Shown here: positions 28,995 through 37,557 of the stretch, piece by piece
Numbering within the stretch: position 1 is the first letter of the stretch
Layout: every line of letters begins with the position of its first letter
NCBI RefSeq assembly: GCF_015291625.1
Contig: NZ_CP030047.1
Location: 6,510,001-6,574,000, forward strand
DNA from: Bradyrhizobium sp. CCBAU 53421
Lineage (GTDB): Bacteria; Pseudomonadota; Alphaproteobacteria; Rhizobiales; Xanthobacteraceae
Length of the DNA: 64,000 bases
Reading direction: 5' to 3'
Made by a program: the position numbers and the translations under genes
The notes under the pieces: model-generated
What the model was told of the DNA's origin: nothing
What the model saw: only the letters and a program-made list of their open reading frames with translations
Database searches by the model: none

Positions 28995-30518
28995 CTACAT
29001 CGTAGCGCCGAGCACCCACGGCGCGAACTCGGCGCCGCCGAAGTCAAAGCTCTCGCTCTTGGTCGGCTGGCCCGAGGCAGTCTTGAGGATCAGGTCGAAG
29101 ATGCGCTGGCCGCATTCCTGCACGCTCTCCTCGCCGTCGAGGATGGTGCCGCAATTGACGTCCATGTCGTCTTCCATCCGCTTGTACATCGGCGTGTTGG
29201 TGGCGAGCTTGATCGACGGCGCGGGCTTGCAACCGAACACGCTGCCGCGGCCGGTGGTGAAGCAGACGAGGTTGGCACCGCCAGCGACCTGCCCGGTGGC
29301 GGCGACCGGGTCGTAGCCGGGCGTGTCCATGAACACGAAACCCTTCTTGGTGACGGGCTCGGCGTAGCGTAGGACGTCGACGAGATTGGTGCTGCCGGCC
29401 TTGGCCATCGCACCGAGCGACTTCTCCAGGATGGTGGTGAGGCCGCCGGCCTTGTTGCCGGGGCTCGGATTGGCGTTCATCTCGGCGCCTTCGCGCTGGG
29501 TGTATTCCTCCCACCAACGCATCAGGCCAACCAGCTTCTCGCCGACCTCGCGGCTGACGGCGCGACGGGTCAGCAGATGCTCGGCGCCGTAAGTCTCGGG
29601 TGTTTCGGACAGGATCACGGTGCCGCCGTGACGGACCAGCAGATCGCTCGCTGCGCCGAGCGCCGGATTGGCCGACACGCCGGAGTAACCATCCGAGCCG
29701 CCGCATTGCAGCGCTACCGTGAGTTCGCTTGCCGGCACTGCCTCGCGCTTGATCTTGTTGGCGTCGGCAAGCGCTTCCTTCACGAAGGCAACGCCGGCTT
29801 CCACGGTCTTGCGCGTGCCGCCGACCTCCTGGATGTCCATTGCGCGCAGGCGGCCGGCGAGCTTCTGCTCCTGCATCAGGCCGCCGATCTGGTTCACCTC
29901 GCAGCCGAGGCCGAGCACGATGACGTTGGAGAAATTGACGTGCCGCGCATAGCCGCCGAGCGTGCGGCGAAGCAGCGCCAAGGGCTCGTCCTGGGTCATG
30001 CCGCAGCCGGTCTTGTGGGTCAGCGCGACGACGCCGTCGACGTTCGGGAAATCGGCCAGCGGGTTGTCGCCGGTGAACGGGTTCTTCTTGAACATGTCGG
30101 CGACGATGCCGGCGACATGGGCGCTGCAATTCACCGAGGTGAGGATGCCGATATAGTTGCGCGTCGCGACGCGGCCGTCGGCGCGGCGGATGCCCTCGAA
30201 GGTCGCCGGCAGATCGAAGTTCGGCACCGGCTTGACGTCGACGCCATAGGCATAGTCCTTGGCGAAATCGCCCATGCCGCAGTTCTGGGTGTGCACGTGT
30301 TGGCCGGGCGCAATCGGCTGGGTCGCAAAGCCGATGATCTGGCCGTAGCGCCGGACCGGCTCGCCCTGCGCGATCGGCTTGATCGCGACCTTGTGGCCGG
30401 CCGGAATGCGATCGACCGTGGTGACGCCCTCGGTTACCTCAAGCCCCGGCGGCAGGCTCGCACGCGCGATCAGGACGCTGTCGTCGGCATGCAGGCGGAT
30501 CACTTGAGCCGAGGCCAT
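28995..30518 (-). CDS. UxaA-family dehydratase (altronate/galactarate type) with SAF domain
   Basis: 507 residues. An N-terminal SAF domain (about 1-90, IRLHADDSVLIARASLPPG ... HVHTQNCGMGDF) is joined to a galactarate/altronate dehydratase core (ATRNYIGILTSVNCSAHVA, ALTHKTGCGM, VIVLGLGCEVNQIGGL, ALQCGGSDGYSGVSANPALG, FTTGRGSVFGCKPAPSIKL). Such enzymes dehydrate 2,3-dihydroxy acids to 2-keto-3-deoxy acids; relatives also act as sulfolactate sulfo-lyase. The substrate cannot be read from sequence. The RBS is AAAGGAGAA ahead of ATG 30518. It is the last gene of the leftward series with the aldolase, dehydrogenase and ABC transporter, separated from the aldolase by a repeat. Confidence 0.85.
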   Translation of the reverse strand: MASAQVIRLHADDSVLIARASLPPGLEVTEGVTTVDRIPAGHKVAIKPIAQGEPVRRYGQIIGFATQPIAPGQHVHTQNCGMGDFAKDYAYGVDVKPVPNFDLPATFEGIRRADGRVATRNYIGILTSVNCSAHVAGIVADMFKKNPFTGDNPLADFPNVDGVVALTHKTGCGMTQDEPLALLRRTLGGYARHVNFSNVIVLGLGCEVNQIGGLMQEQKLAGRLRAMDIQEVGGTRKTVEAGVAFVKEALADANKIKREAVPASELTVALQCGGSDGYSGVSANPALGAASDLLVRHGGTVILSETPETYGAEHLLTRRAVSREVGEKLVGLMRWWEEYTQREGAEMNANPSPGNKAGGLTTILEKSLGAMAKAGSTNLVDVLRYAEPVTKKGFVFMDTPGYDPVAATGQVAGGANLVCFTTGRGSVFGCKPAPSIKLATNTPMYKRMEDDMDVNCGTILDGEESVQECGQRIFDLILKTASGQPTKSESFDFGGAEFAPWVLGATM

Positions 30519-30543
30519 GGGAGTTCTCCTTTGGAGTTCTTCA

Positions 30544-30691
30544 CCTCTCCCCGTCCTTTACGGGGAGAGGTCGAATTCTCGCGCAGCGAGAATTCGGGTG
30601 AGGGGCGAGGCGCAGTGCCAGTTACAACGATGGTGCTCGCCGGACAGAGGCCCCTCACCCCAGCCCTCTCCCCGCAAACTCGGGGCGAGGG
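30544..30691. repeat. Composite repeat (CTCTCCCC family), copy 1
   Basis: Starts with the hairpin CCTCTCCCCG...CGGGGAGAGG (30544-30570), then a GAATTCTCGCGCAGCGAGAATTC palindrome, then an inverted CCCCTCACCCCAGCCCTCTCCCCG...CGGGGCGAGGG arm (30651-30691). The same outer arms occur at 57185-57310. It fills the aldolase-dehydratase spacer. It may act as a transcript-processing or partial termination element. Confidence 0.8.
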
Positions 30692-30716
30692 AGCAGAGCG
30701 AACATCACGGACAGAT

Positions 30717-31493
30717 TTACGCCTTGCCGCCGGACTTCTCGCGGGTCGCATTGACCTGCATCTTGGCGTAGACCTGCATCAGGCCGACCTCGTTCGACAG
30801 CGTCACGAGCTTGAAGCCCATGTTGATCGCGCGCACCGCGCCATCGGCGCCGGAGCAGTGGATGCCGGGGTTGAGGCCGCGCTTGCCGCATTCCTTGATG
30901 ATCTTCTCGTAGATCTTGAGGATCTCCGGCTCGTCGCGATCGAGCTTCGGCACCAGACCATAGGAGAAGCCGAGATCGGACGGACCGATGTAGACGCCGT
31001 CGATGCCTTCGACATCGAGGATCGCTTCCATGTTCTCGACCGCGGTCCTGGTCTCCATCATCGGCAGCAGGACGATCTCGTCATTCGCAGTCTGCTGGTA
31101 GGTGCCGGCCGAGCCGTACATGCCGGCGCGGATCGGGCCGTTGGAGCGCACGCCCTTCGGCGGATATTTCGCGTAGGAAACGAGGTTCTTGGCTTCCTGC
31201 GGCGTGTTGACCATCGGGCAGATCACGCCATAGGCGCCGCCGTCGAGCACCTTGCCGATGATGCCGGGCTCATTCCAGGGCACGCGGACCATCGGCGTCA
31301 CCGGATGGGCATGCATCGACTGGAAGCACTGCACCATCGACTGATAGTCCTGCACGCCATGCTGCATGTCGACGGTGACGCTGTCGAAGCCGCACTGCGC
31401 GATCACTTCGGCCGAGAACCCGGAGGGGATCGCGAGCCACGCGTTCACCACCGCCTTGCCGGATGCCCAGACCTGTTTGACCTTGTTTGCCAT
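30717..31493 (-). CDS. HpcH/HpaI-family aldolase
   Basis: 258-residue class II pyruvate aldolase that cleaves or forms 4-hydroxy-2-oxo acids with a divalent metal. Family residues visible: H45 in TVDMQHGVQ, R70 in PMVRVPWNEPG, the metal Glu in MMETRTAVEN and the metal Asp in VYIGPSDLG. It could cleave the product of the neighbouring dehydratase (GarL-like), or serve as HpaI in the homoprotocatechuate pathway whose other genes lie 8 kb away and which lacks its own aldolase. The RBS is AAGGAAA ahead of ATG 31493. The spacer upstream holds three 12-nt tandem repeats. Confidence 0.85.
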   Translation of the reverse strand: MANKVKQVWASGKAVVNAWLAIPSGFSAEVIAQCGFDSVTVDMQHGVQDYQSMVQCFQSMHAHPVTPMVRVPWNEPGIIGKVLDGGAYGVICPMVNTPQEAKNLVSYAKYPPKGVRSNGPIRAGMYGSAGTYQQTANDEIVLLPMMETRTAVENMEAILDVEGIDGVYIGPSDLGFSYGLVPKLDRDEPEILKIYEKIIKECGKRGLNPGIHCSGADGAVRAINMGFKLVTLSNEVGLMQVYAKMQVNATREKSGGKA

Positions 31494-31512
31494 TGATCAC
31501 GTTTCCTTTTGT

Positions 31513-31548
31513 GTTTCTTGAAGGTTTTCTTGAAGGTTTTCTTGGAGG
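31513..31548. repeat. Three tandem 12-nt repeats
   Basis: Units of TTTTCTTGAAGG: the first has one changed base, the second is exact, and the third reads TTTTCTTGGAGG. They fill the gap between the Ldh2-type dehydrogenase stop (31556) and the RBS of the aldolase gene. Confidence 0.85.
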
Positions 31549-31555
31549 GCGGACC

Positions 31556-32641
31556 TCAGCTGGTCGCCCGCTGGATCGAGACTTCGCTGACGCCGACTTC
31601 GCGCGCAGTATTCACTATCGCCGCCCAGGTGTCGTCAGGCAAGGGGATGCCATTTTTGGTGCGATCGGCGCGGGTCTTCCGCTCGGGATCGCCCGGAACC
31701 AGCACGGACTCCGTGCCCGCGATCGGCTTGGTGGCGCGGATGAAATCGGTGTAGCGGGTGATTTCGCCGTCGAAGAAGTTGCTGGTGTCGATCACCTTGG
31801 GATCGATGTAGAACGCCATCATGCCGTTGGCGAAACGGCGATCCGACGACGTCGCGCCGGTGCCGGTCAGCGCGCCGCCGAGCAGCTCGCAGATGAAGGC
31901 GAGGCCCGAACCCTTGTGATCGCCGAAGGCGCGGATCGCGCCGGTTCCCTTGGTGTGGTCGCGCGGCCCGTCGGGCGTGTACGGGCCGTACAGCACATGC
32001 GGATCCTCGCTCAGCGTGCCGTCGGCATCAACCAGCGCTCCGTGCGGCAGCTTCTTGCCGCCTCGGCTTGCCACCAGGCACTTGCCCTCGGCAACGACGG
32101 AGGTCGCGAAATCGAGCACGATCGGATCCTGGCCCTGGCGCGGAATGCCGACGCAATACGGCGCCGTCGACAGCCGCTTCTCGACGCCGCCGTAAGGCGC
32201 CACCAGGAGCGAGCCCGCCGCGGTCACGAAATGAATGGAAACGAGGCCTTCGGCAGCAGCCATTTCGGCCCAGTCGCCGACGCGGCCGAGATGGCCGGAG
32301 TTGCGCAGTGCGACCGCGGCGAGCCCCGCCTTCTTGCACTTCTCGATGCCGAGCTTCACCGCGACCGGCGTGACGGTCTGGCCATAGCCGAACTTGCCGT
32401 CGACCACCGCGAGCGACGGCGTGTCGACAACGACCTCGGGGGTCTGGTTCGGCACGATCGAGCCCATCTTCTTCCACCTGACATAGACCGGCACGCGGAT
32501 CACGCCGTGGCTGTCATGCCCGGTGAGGTTTGCGGTCGTCAAATAGGTCGCGATGCGCTTCGCCTCGTCCGGAGAGGACTCCGAATGCGAAAACACCTCG
32601 GACACGAAGTTGATGAGGTTATCGACCTTGATGGTGACCAT
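31556..32641 (-). CDS. Ldh2/malate-L-lactate dehydrogenase-family oxidoreductase
   Basis: 361 residues of the NAD(P)-dependent Ldh2 family, whose members act on 2-hydroxy acids (malate, sulfolactate, ureidoglycolate, diketogulonate) or cyclic imines. Typical segments are LTGHDSHGVIRVPVYV (catalytic His region), RNSGHLGRVGDWAEMAAAEG, VLDFATSVVAEGK and GDHKGSGLAFICELLGGALTG. The fold is distinct from classical lactate dehydrogenase. The ATG at 32641 is 36 bases after the livF stop. Acting with the dehydratase and aldolase it suggests oxidation or reduction of a hydroxy or keto acid brought in by the adjacent ABC transporter; the compound is unknown. Confidence 0.88.
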   Translation of the reverse strand: MVTIKVDNLINFVSEVFSHSESSPDEAKRIATYLTTANLTGHDSHGVIRVPVYVRWKKMGSIVPNQTPEVVVDTPSLAVVDGKFGYGQTVTPVAVKLGIEKCKKAGLAAVALRNSGHLGRVGDWAEMAAAEGLVSIHFVTAAGSLLVAPYGGVEKRLSTAPYCVGIPRQGQDPIVLDFATSVVAEGKCLVASRGGKKLPHGALVDADGTLSEDPHVLYGPYTPDGPRDHTKGTGAIRAFGDHKGSGLAFICELLGGALTGTGATSSDRRFANGMMAFYIDPKVIDTSNFFDGEITRYTDFIRATKPIAGTESVLVPGDPERKTRADRTKNGIPLPDDTWAAIVNTAREVGVSEVSIQRATS

Positions 32642-32677
32642 GAAAAACTAGCTCGCTCGATAAGGCACGGAACGTTG

Positions 32678-33409
32678 TCAGGCGTGGGTTTTGGCGTGGC
32701 CGCCGAGATAGGCCGCGGCGATGGCTTCATTGCCCCACAATTCGTCGGGCTTGCCGCCAAGCACGATCCGCCCGGTTTCGAGAACAAAACCGTGATCGGC
32801 GACCGAGAGTCCCATGCGCGCATTTTGCTCGACGAGTAAGACAGTGGTGTCCTTCCTGATCTGCGAAATGATGCGGAACACCGCCTGCACGATCACAGGC
32901 GCGAGCCCAAGCGACGGCTCGTCGAGCAGCAACAGCCGCGGCTTGGCCATCAGCCCACGCGCCACCGCGACCATCTGCAACTGGCCGCCCGACAGCGTCC
33001 AGCCGAGCGCATTGGAGAACGCGCGGATATCCGGGAACAGGTCGAACATCGCGTCGGCCTCGCGCGAGATCTGCGACGCTCCGACCTTCCGGTTCGACGC
33101 GCCGAGCATGATGTTCTCTTTCACGGTGAGGCCCGGAAACACGCGGCGGCCTTCCGGCACATGCGAGATGCCGAGCCGCACGATCGCTTCCGGCCCGAGG
33201 CCCGCGATCGAATGACCATCGAACAGGATGTCGCCGGAGGCGGGCTTGGCGAGGCCACTGATCGCACGCAGCGTGGTCGACTTACCGGCGCCGTTGGCGC
33301 CGAGCAACGTGACCACCTGGCCCTGCTCCACGGCGATGGTGATGCCGCGCAGCGCCTCGATCTCGCCGTAACGGACCACGAGATTGCGGATTTCGAGCAG
33401 CGGCATCAT
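32678..33409 (-). CDS. livF: Branched-chain-type ABC transporter ATP-binding protein LivF
   Basis: 243 residues. Walker A GANGAGKST near residue 37, signature LSGGQLQMVAVARGL, Walker B RLLLLDEPSLGLAP and the LivF-like VEQNAR switch region. Cytoplasmic ATPase partner of the LivM-LivG fusion and LivH. The ATG overlaps the upstream stop by four bases (ATGA, 33406-33409). Substrate probably a carboxylic acid or amino acid; the neighbouring catabolic genes point to a hydroxy/sugar acid. Confidence 0.92.
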   Translation of the reverse strand: MMPLLEIRNLVVRYGEIEALRGITIAVEQGQVVTLLGANGAGKSTTLRAISGLAKPASGDILFDGHSIAGLGPEAIVRLGISHVPEGRRVFPGLTVKENIMLGASNRKVGASQISREADAMFDLFPDIRAFSNALGWTLSGGQLQMVAVARGLMAKPRLLLLDEPSLGLAPVIVQAVFRIISQIRKDTTVLLVEQNARMGLSVADHGFVLETGRIVLGGKPDELWGNEAIAAAYLGGHAKTHA

Positions 33410-35178
33410 TCGCTCCCGAGATAGGCGGAGACGACGTCGGGATGACGCAGCACCGCCATCGACTCGCCGTCCGCGATGCGGCGTCCGAAGTTCAGCACGG
33501 TGATGTGCTGGGCGGCTTCCGAGACCAGCGTCATGTCATGATCGATGATCAGGATCGTAAGTCCTTGCGCTGCGATGCGCTTCAGCAGCTCATGCAGCTC
33601 GAGCTTCTCGGTCGAGTTGAGACCGGCGGCCGGCTCGTCGAGCAGCAGTAGCGTCGGGTTCGACGCCAGCGCCCGCGCGATCTCGATCAGGCGCTGATGG
33701 CCGTAGGAAAAGCTCGAGATCAGCTCGTTGGCGCGGTTGCCGAGGCCGACAAAGGTCAACGCCTCCATCGCCCGCTCGGTCAGCGCGTCGTCGCCCTTCC
33801 CGATCATGGTGTTGCCGGGGCGCTCCGCGCCGATCTCTACATTCTCCAGCGCCGTCATCGACCGGAACAGGCGGATGTTCTGGAAAGTGCGCCCGAGCCC
33901 CGCCGCCGTGCGCTGATGCGGCGCCATGCTGGTGATGTCGGTGCCGTCGAGCACGATCTTGCCCGCGGTCGCCTTGTAAAGACCGGACAGCACGTTCAGC
34001 GTCGTGGTCTTGCCGGAGCCGTTCGGTCCGATCAACGCATGCACGCTGCCTCGCTTCACCGCGATGTCCACGCCGTCGACCGCCTTCAGGCCGCCGAAAT
34101 GCTTCGAGAGCCCGGTCACCTCAAGCACGATGTCGCCACCTGCGGTCGCGGGCTTGAGCTGGAGCGCTCCGGCAACCGGCGGCGCCTTGGTGTGCGCGCG
34201 CCAGCGCGTGAAGGCATCGGACACGAAGCCCCAGATGCCATCAGGCATGAAGCGGATGATCAGGATCACCGACAGGCCGTAGATCGCAAGGTAGAGCCCC
34301 GGTACGCTCTTCAGGAAGCGCAGCCATTCCGGGATCAGGATCAAGAGCCCGGTGCCGATCGCCGAGCCGATCGGCGAGGCTACGCCGCCGAGCAGCGACA
34401 TGGTCAGGAACTGAATGGATTCCGCAAACGAGAACTGGTCCGGACTGACATAGGCGAAGCCGCCGGCGAACAAGCCGCCCGCAAGGCCGCCGAGCACGGC
34501 GCACACCGCAAAGGCGTAGACCTTGGTGCGGAACACGTCGATGCCGTTGACGCCGGCCGCAAGCTCGTTGTCGCGCACGGCACGCATCGCCCGGCCAAGC
34601 TTGGTGTCAGGCAGATGCCAGACCAGATAGCCGACGATCGCGAGCATCGCCACGCAGAAGGCGAGATAGCTTTGCGAGGACTGGAACAGCTCGGGCCGGC
34701 GAATGTTGGCGACGCCGTCGGGTCCGTGGGTCACGCCGATGGCATTGATCATCACCAGCGTCACGATCTGCTGGAACGAGATCGTCACCATGGCAAGGTA
34801 GTGCCCGCCGAGCCGCAGCGTCGACATGCCCAAAAACGCGCCGGCGACCAGCGTGATCGCGCAGCCGCCAACCAGGCAGAGCCAGAAGTTCAAATGCAGG
34901 TCCGCGGTCCCGAGGCCGACGGCGTAGGCGCCGAAGCCGAAGAACGCGGCTTGCGCCAGGTTGATCTGGCCGCACAGGCCGAGCACGACCGACAAGCCGA
35001 ACACCGCGATCGAGAAGGTCGTGGCCTGCAACAGGATGTTGAGGATGTAACCGTCGAACTGCATGCTGGCGGCGAGCGCCACCAGCGCCGCGGCGCCGAG
35101 GAAATACGGCAGATGCCGGACGATCAGCGGCTTCGAGCGCACGGCCGGCGCCGGGATCATGTTGTCGCTGGCGCTCAT
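33406..35178 (-). CDS. Fused LivM permease - LivG ATPase
   Basis: 590 residues combining two subunits in one chain. Residues about 1-335 are a LivM permease (helices from LPYFLGAAALVALAA; motif GLCGQINLAQAAFFGFGAYA). Residues about 355-590 are a LivG ATPase with Walker A GPNGSGKTT at G384 and the LivG-type FSYGHQRLIEIARALAS signature, then LLLLDEPAAGL. The ATG at 35178 overlaps the livH stop by four bases. A longer frame continues upstream to 36126 but lies over livH out of phase and is not coding. Such LivM-LivG fusions are common in Bradyrhizobium as I recall. Confidence 0.92.
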   Translation of the reverse strand: MSASDNMIPAPAVRSKPLIVRHLPYFLGAAALVALAASMQFDGYILNILLQATTFSIAVFGLSVVLGLCGQINLAQAAFFGFGAYAVGLGTADLHLNFWLCLVGGCAITLVAGAFLGMSTLRLGGHYLAMVTISFQQIVTLVMINAIGVTHGPDGVANIRRPELFQSSQSYLAFCVAMLAIVGYLVWHLPDTKLGRAMRAVRDNELAAGVNGIDVFRTKVYAFAVCAVLGGLAGGLFAGGFAYVSPDQFSFAESIQFLTMSLLGGVASPIGSAIGTGLLILIPEWLRFLKSVPGLYLAIYGLSVILIIRFMPDGIWGFVSDAFTRWRAHTKAPPVAGALQLKPATAGGDIVLEVTGLSKHFGGLKAVDGVDIAVKRGSVHALIGPNGSGKTTTLNVLSGLYKATAGKIVLDGTDITSMAPHQRTAAGLGRTFQNIRLFRSMTALENVEIGAERPGNTMIGKGDDALTERAMEALTFVGLGNRANELISSFSYGHQRLIEIARALASNPTLLLLDEPAAGLNSTEKLELHELLKRIAAQGLTILIIDHDMTLVSEAAQHITVLNFGRRIADGESMAVLRHPDVVSAYLGSE

Positions 35179-36050
35179 GCTTTCTCCGCGACACGTTCGC
35201 CGAAGATGCCCTGCGGCCGGAACACCAGGAAAGCGATCAGCACCAGGAAGGCAAAGCCGTCCTTGTAGGGCACCGAGATGTAGGCGGCTCCGAACGTCTC
35301 GATGACGCCGAGCGCCAGGCCACCGACGATGGCGCCGGCGACGTCGCCGAAGCCGCCGATGATGGTCGCGGCAAACGCCTTCAACGCAATCGTCGAGCCC
35401 ATCTGGATCGAGACGAACAGCACCGGCGCCACCAGGATGCCGGCGAGTCCGCCGAGCACGGCCGAATAGATGAAGGTGATCATGATCATGGTGGAGACAG
35501 AAATGCCGAGCAGCGAGGCCATCTCCTTGTCCTGCGAGGTCGCCTGCAGCTTCTTGCCGAGCAGCGTCTTCTCGAAGAACCAGAAATTGAACAGCACCAA
35601 GAGGATCGTGACGCCGATGATCAACAGATACTGGCTGTCGAGATAGACCGGGCCGAGCTGGATGCCGGGCGTATCGAACCAGCCCTGGAGCACCTGCGGC
35701 TGCGGACCGTAGATCGCGAGCACCGAGTTCGACAGCAGGATCGAGGCGCCGATGGTGGCGATGATGACAGGCAGATAGGTGCGGTGGCGCAGCGGATAGT
35801 AGACGCCGAGATTGAAGATGACGCCGAACAGCGCCATGCCGGCGAGCGCGATCAGGAACGACAGCCAGTACGGCCAGCCGAGATCGACCGAGAACACCAC
35901 CATCAGATAGGCGGCGACCATCGAGAATTCGCCCTGCGCGAAATTCACCACGTTGGTGGCGCGGAAGATCAGCACGAAACCGAGCGCGACCAGCGCGTAG
36001 ACCGCGCCGATGCCGATTCCCGTGAACAGCAGTTGAAGAACCAGATCCAT
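35175..36050 (-). CDS. livH: Branched-chain-type ABC transporter permease LivH
   Basis: 291 residues with about eight hydrophobic helices. LivH hallmarks: YALVALGFVLIFRATNVVNFAQGEFSMVAAYL at the N-terminus and TIIGGFGDVAGAIVGGLALGVIE near the C-terminus. Inner-membrane partner of the LivM-LivG fusion. The ATG is 72 bases after the binding-protein stop, across a perfect 15-bp hairpin. Confidence 0.92.
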   Translation of the reverse strand: MDLVLQLLFTGIGIGAVYALVALGFVLIFRATNVVNFAQGEFSMVAAYLMVVFSVDLGWPYWLSFLIALAGMALFGVIFNLGVYYPLRHRTYLPVIIATIGASILLSNSVLAIYGPQPQVLQGWFDTPGIQLGPVYLDSQYLLIIGVTILLVLFNFWFFEKTLLGKKLQATSQDKEMASLLGISVSTMIMITFIYSAVLGGLAGILVAPVLFVSIQMGSTIALKAFAATIIGGFGDVAGAIVGGLALGVIETFGAAYISVPYKDGFAFLVLIAFLVFRPQGIFGERVAEKA

Positions 36051-36082
36051 GACAGCGCTCGATCAGAACAGTGTACGCAGAA

Positions 36083-36117
36083 GATCGGCCTCGCCGCGTT
36101 CGGCGGCGAGGCCGATC
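36083..36117. terminator. Strong hairpin between binding-protein gene and livH
   Basis: A perfect 15-bp stem (36083-36097 with 36103-36117, arm GATCGGCCTCGCCGC) and a 5-base GTTCG loop, right after the stop of the binding-protein gene. No T tract follows on the minus strand, so it more likely protects the upstream mRNA or causes partial termination. Either would give more binding protein than permease. Confidence 0.7.
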
Positions 36118-36122
36118 CGCGA

Positions 36123-37268
36123 TCAATCGTTGAAGTCGATGTGCTTGTCGTAGACGATCTTGCCCTTGTCGTTCTTCACGACATTGTAGCCGTGCAGGCC
36201 GTCGCCGTTCTTGTCGAAATTGTATTCGCCTTCGGCGCCGGCGAATTTCTGCGTCGCCAGGATGGCGTCGCGGATCTTGTTCGGATCGGTCGAGCCGGCC
36301 TTGTTGATCGCCGCCGACAGGATGGTGATCGCGTCATAGGGCCAGGCACTCTGGTTGTCGGGCGCGGTCTTGTAGGCATCGCGATAGGCCTTGCCGAACG
36401 TCTTCGCGGCATCGCTCGAGTCCTCGGCGAAGTCGGCGACCCCGTAAGTGCCGAACAGCGCGGGACCGGCGAGCTTGGTCGAGGACACCGCCACCACCGA
36501 GGGCGAGCCGACCCACGGGATATTGACGCCGAGCTGGCGCAGCTGCCTGGCGAAGATGCCGAGGTCGTTCTCGAAGGTGAAGTAGGTACCGAGCACGTCG
36601 GCGCCGGACTGCTTCACGGCGAGCACGACCGGGGTGAAGTCCTGGCTCTGGTTGGCGTAACCCTGGTCGAGCACCGGCGGCGCACCGAGCTTGGTCAGCG
36701 CCTCGGTGAGCGCCTTGCCGCCCGCGGTGCCGAAGGCGTCGGTGGAATGGACGATCGCCCATTTCTTCTTGCCGAGCGTGTTGACGCCGAAATCGGCGAT
36801 CACGCGGCCGGAATAATTGTCGTTGGGGCGGAAGCGGAACAGCCAGGGATTGCCGGAATGGGTGAGGTCGGGGTTGGTGCCGCCGATCATCACAGGCTTG
36901 CCGACCTTGATCACGTCGGGCGCCATCGCCTGCACCTGGGTCGAACGGATAGAGCCGAGGAAGGCGACGATGTCGGATTGTGCGGCGAGCTTGGAGAACG
37001 CCAGCACGATGCCCGGATTGGTGGTCTGGTCGTCCTCGATCACGAGCTCGACCTGCTTGCCGAGCACGCCGCCGGCCTTGTTGACCGCAGCCAGCGCCAG
37101 CTTGGCGCCGTTCTGGGCCCACAGGCCCTGCTCCGCTGCGGGTCCGGTCACCGGCACGCACATGCCGATCTTGATGGTTGCCCCTTGCGCCCAGGCGCTG
37201 CGCATCAGCGCAGGAGCAGCGAGACCTGCCGCCAAGCCGGCGGAAAACTCACGCCTCGTCAGTTTCAT
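36123..37268 (-). CDS. ABC transporter substrate-binding protein (Liv type), Tat-exported
   Basis: 381-residue periplasmic binding protein of the Leu/Ile/Val class (type I fold): IKIGMCVPVTGPAAEQG, NKAGGVLGKQVELVIEDDQ, AFLGSIRSTQVQAMAPD. It has a twin-arginine signal (MKLTRREFSAGLAAGLAAPA, cleavage after SAWA, about residue 27), unusual for a simple binding protein but common in this class in Rhizobiales. The start is ATG 37268 with GGAGG five bases upstream; the frame extends to 37517 without a RBS. First gene of the operon, divergent from the GntR-type regulator. Confidence 0.92.
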   Translation of the reverse strand: MKLTRREFSAGLAAGLAAPALMRSAWAQGATIKIGMCVPVTGPAAEQGLWAQNGAKLALAAVNKAGGVLGKQVELVIEDDQTTNPGIVLAFSKLAAQSDIVAFLGSIRSTQVQAMAPDVIKVGKPVMIGGTNPDLTHSGNPWLFRFRPNDNYSGRVIADFGVNTLGKKKWAIVHSTDAFGTAGGKALTEALTKLGAPPVLDQGYANQSQDFTPVVLAVKQSGADVLGTYFTFENDLGIFARQLRQLGVNIPWVGSPSVVAVSSTKLAGPALFGTYGVADFAEDSSDAAKTFGKAYRDAYKTAPDNQSAWPYDAITILSAAINKAGSTDPNKIRDAILATQKFAGAEGEYNFDKNGDGLHGYNVVKNDKGKIVYDKHIDFND

Positions 37269-37454
37269 TCCATCCTCCCTTTGGTGCGCCGAACTTGCAT
37301 GTCGGCTGCGTTGAGACGAGCTGACGCGTCGATCTGTTGACCTATCAGCGACCATCGAACGGCGCGACGAACAAACGTGAGCGCCGCTGCAACGCACAAG
37401 ACGCGCGACGGCGGCCATCGATCTGGCGTTCGACTTAGCTAAACATGATTGCAC

Positions 37455-37466
37455 ATTGCACGCAAT
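37455..37466. promoter_or_regulatory. Candidate GntR operator
   Basis: Inverted repeat ATTGC-AC-GCAAT, preceded directly by a second half-like TTGCAC (37449-37454). It lies in the 289-base gap between the divergent binding-protein gene and the GntR regulator gene, the natural site for autoregulation and control of the uptake/catabolic operon. Visual call only. Confidence 0.45.
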
Positions 37467-37557
37467 AGTCAAAAGTTCGCTGGCAACGGTGTGTAAATGC
37501 CTGCTACCAGCGACCATGACGGGATCACGTGATAATGTGACCGGCGGGCAGTCATCG

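Noticed and set aside
35179..36126. N-terminal extension of the LivM-LivG fusion frame up to 36126
   Set aside because: The extension lies entirely over livH in another phase and is Arg-rich; the ATGA overlap at 35175-35178 is the natural start.
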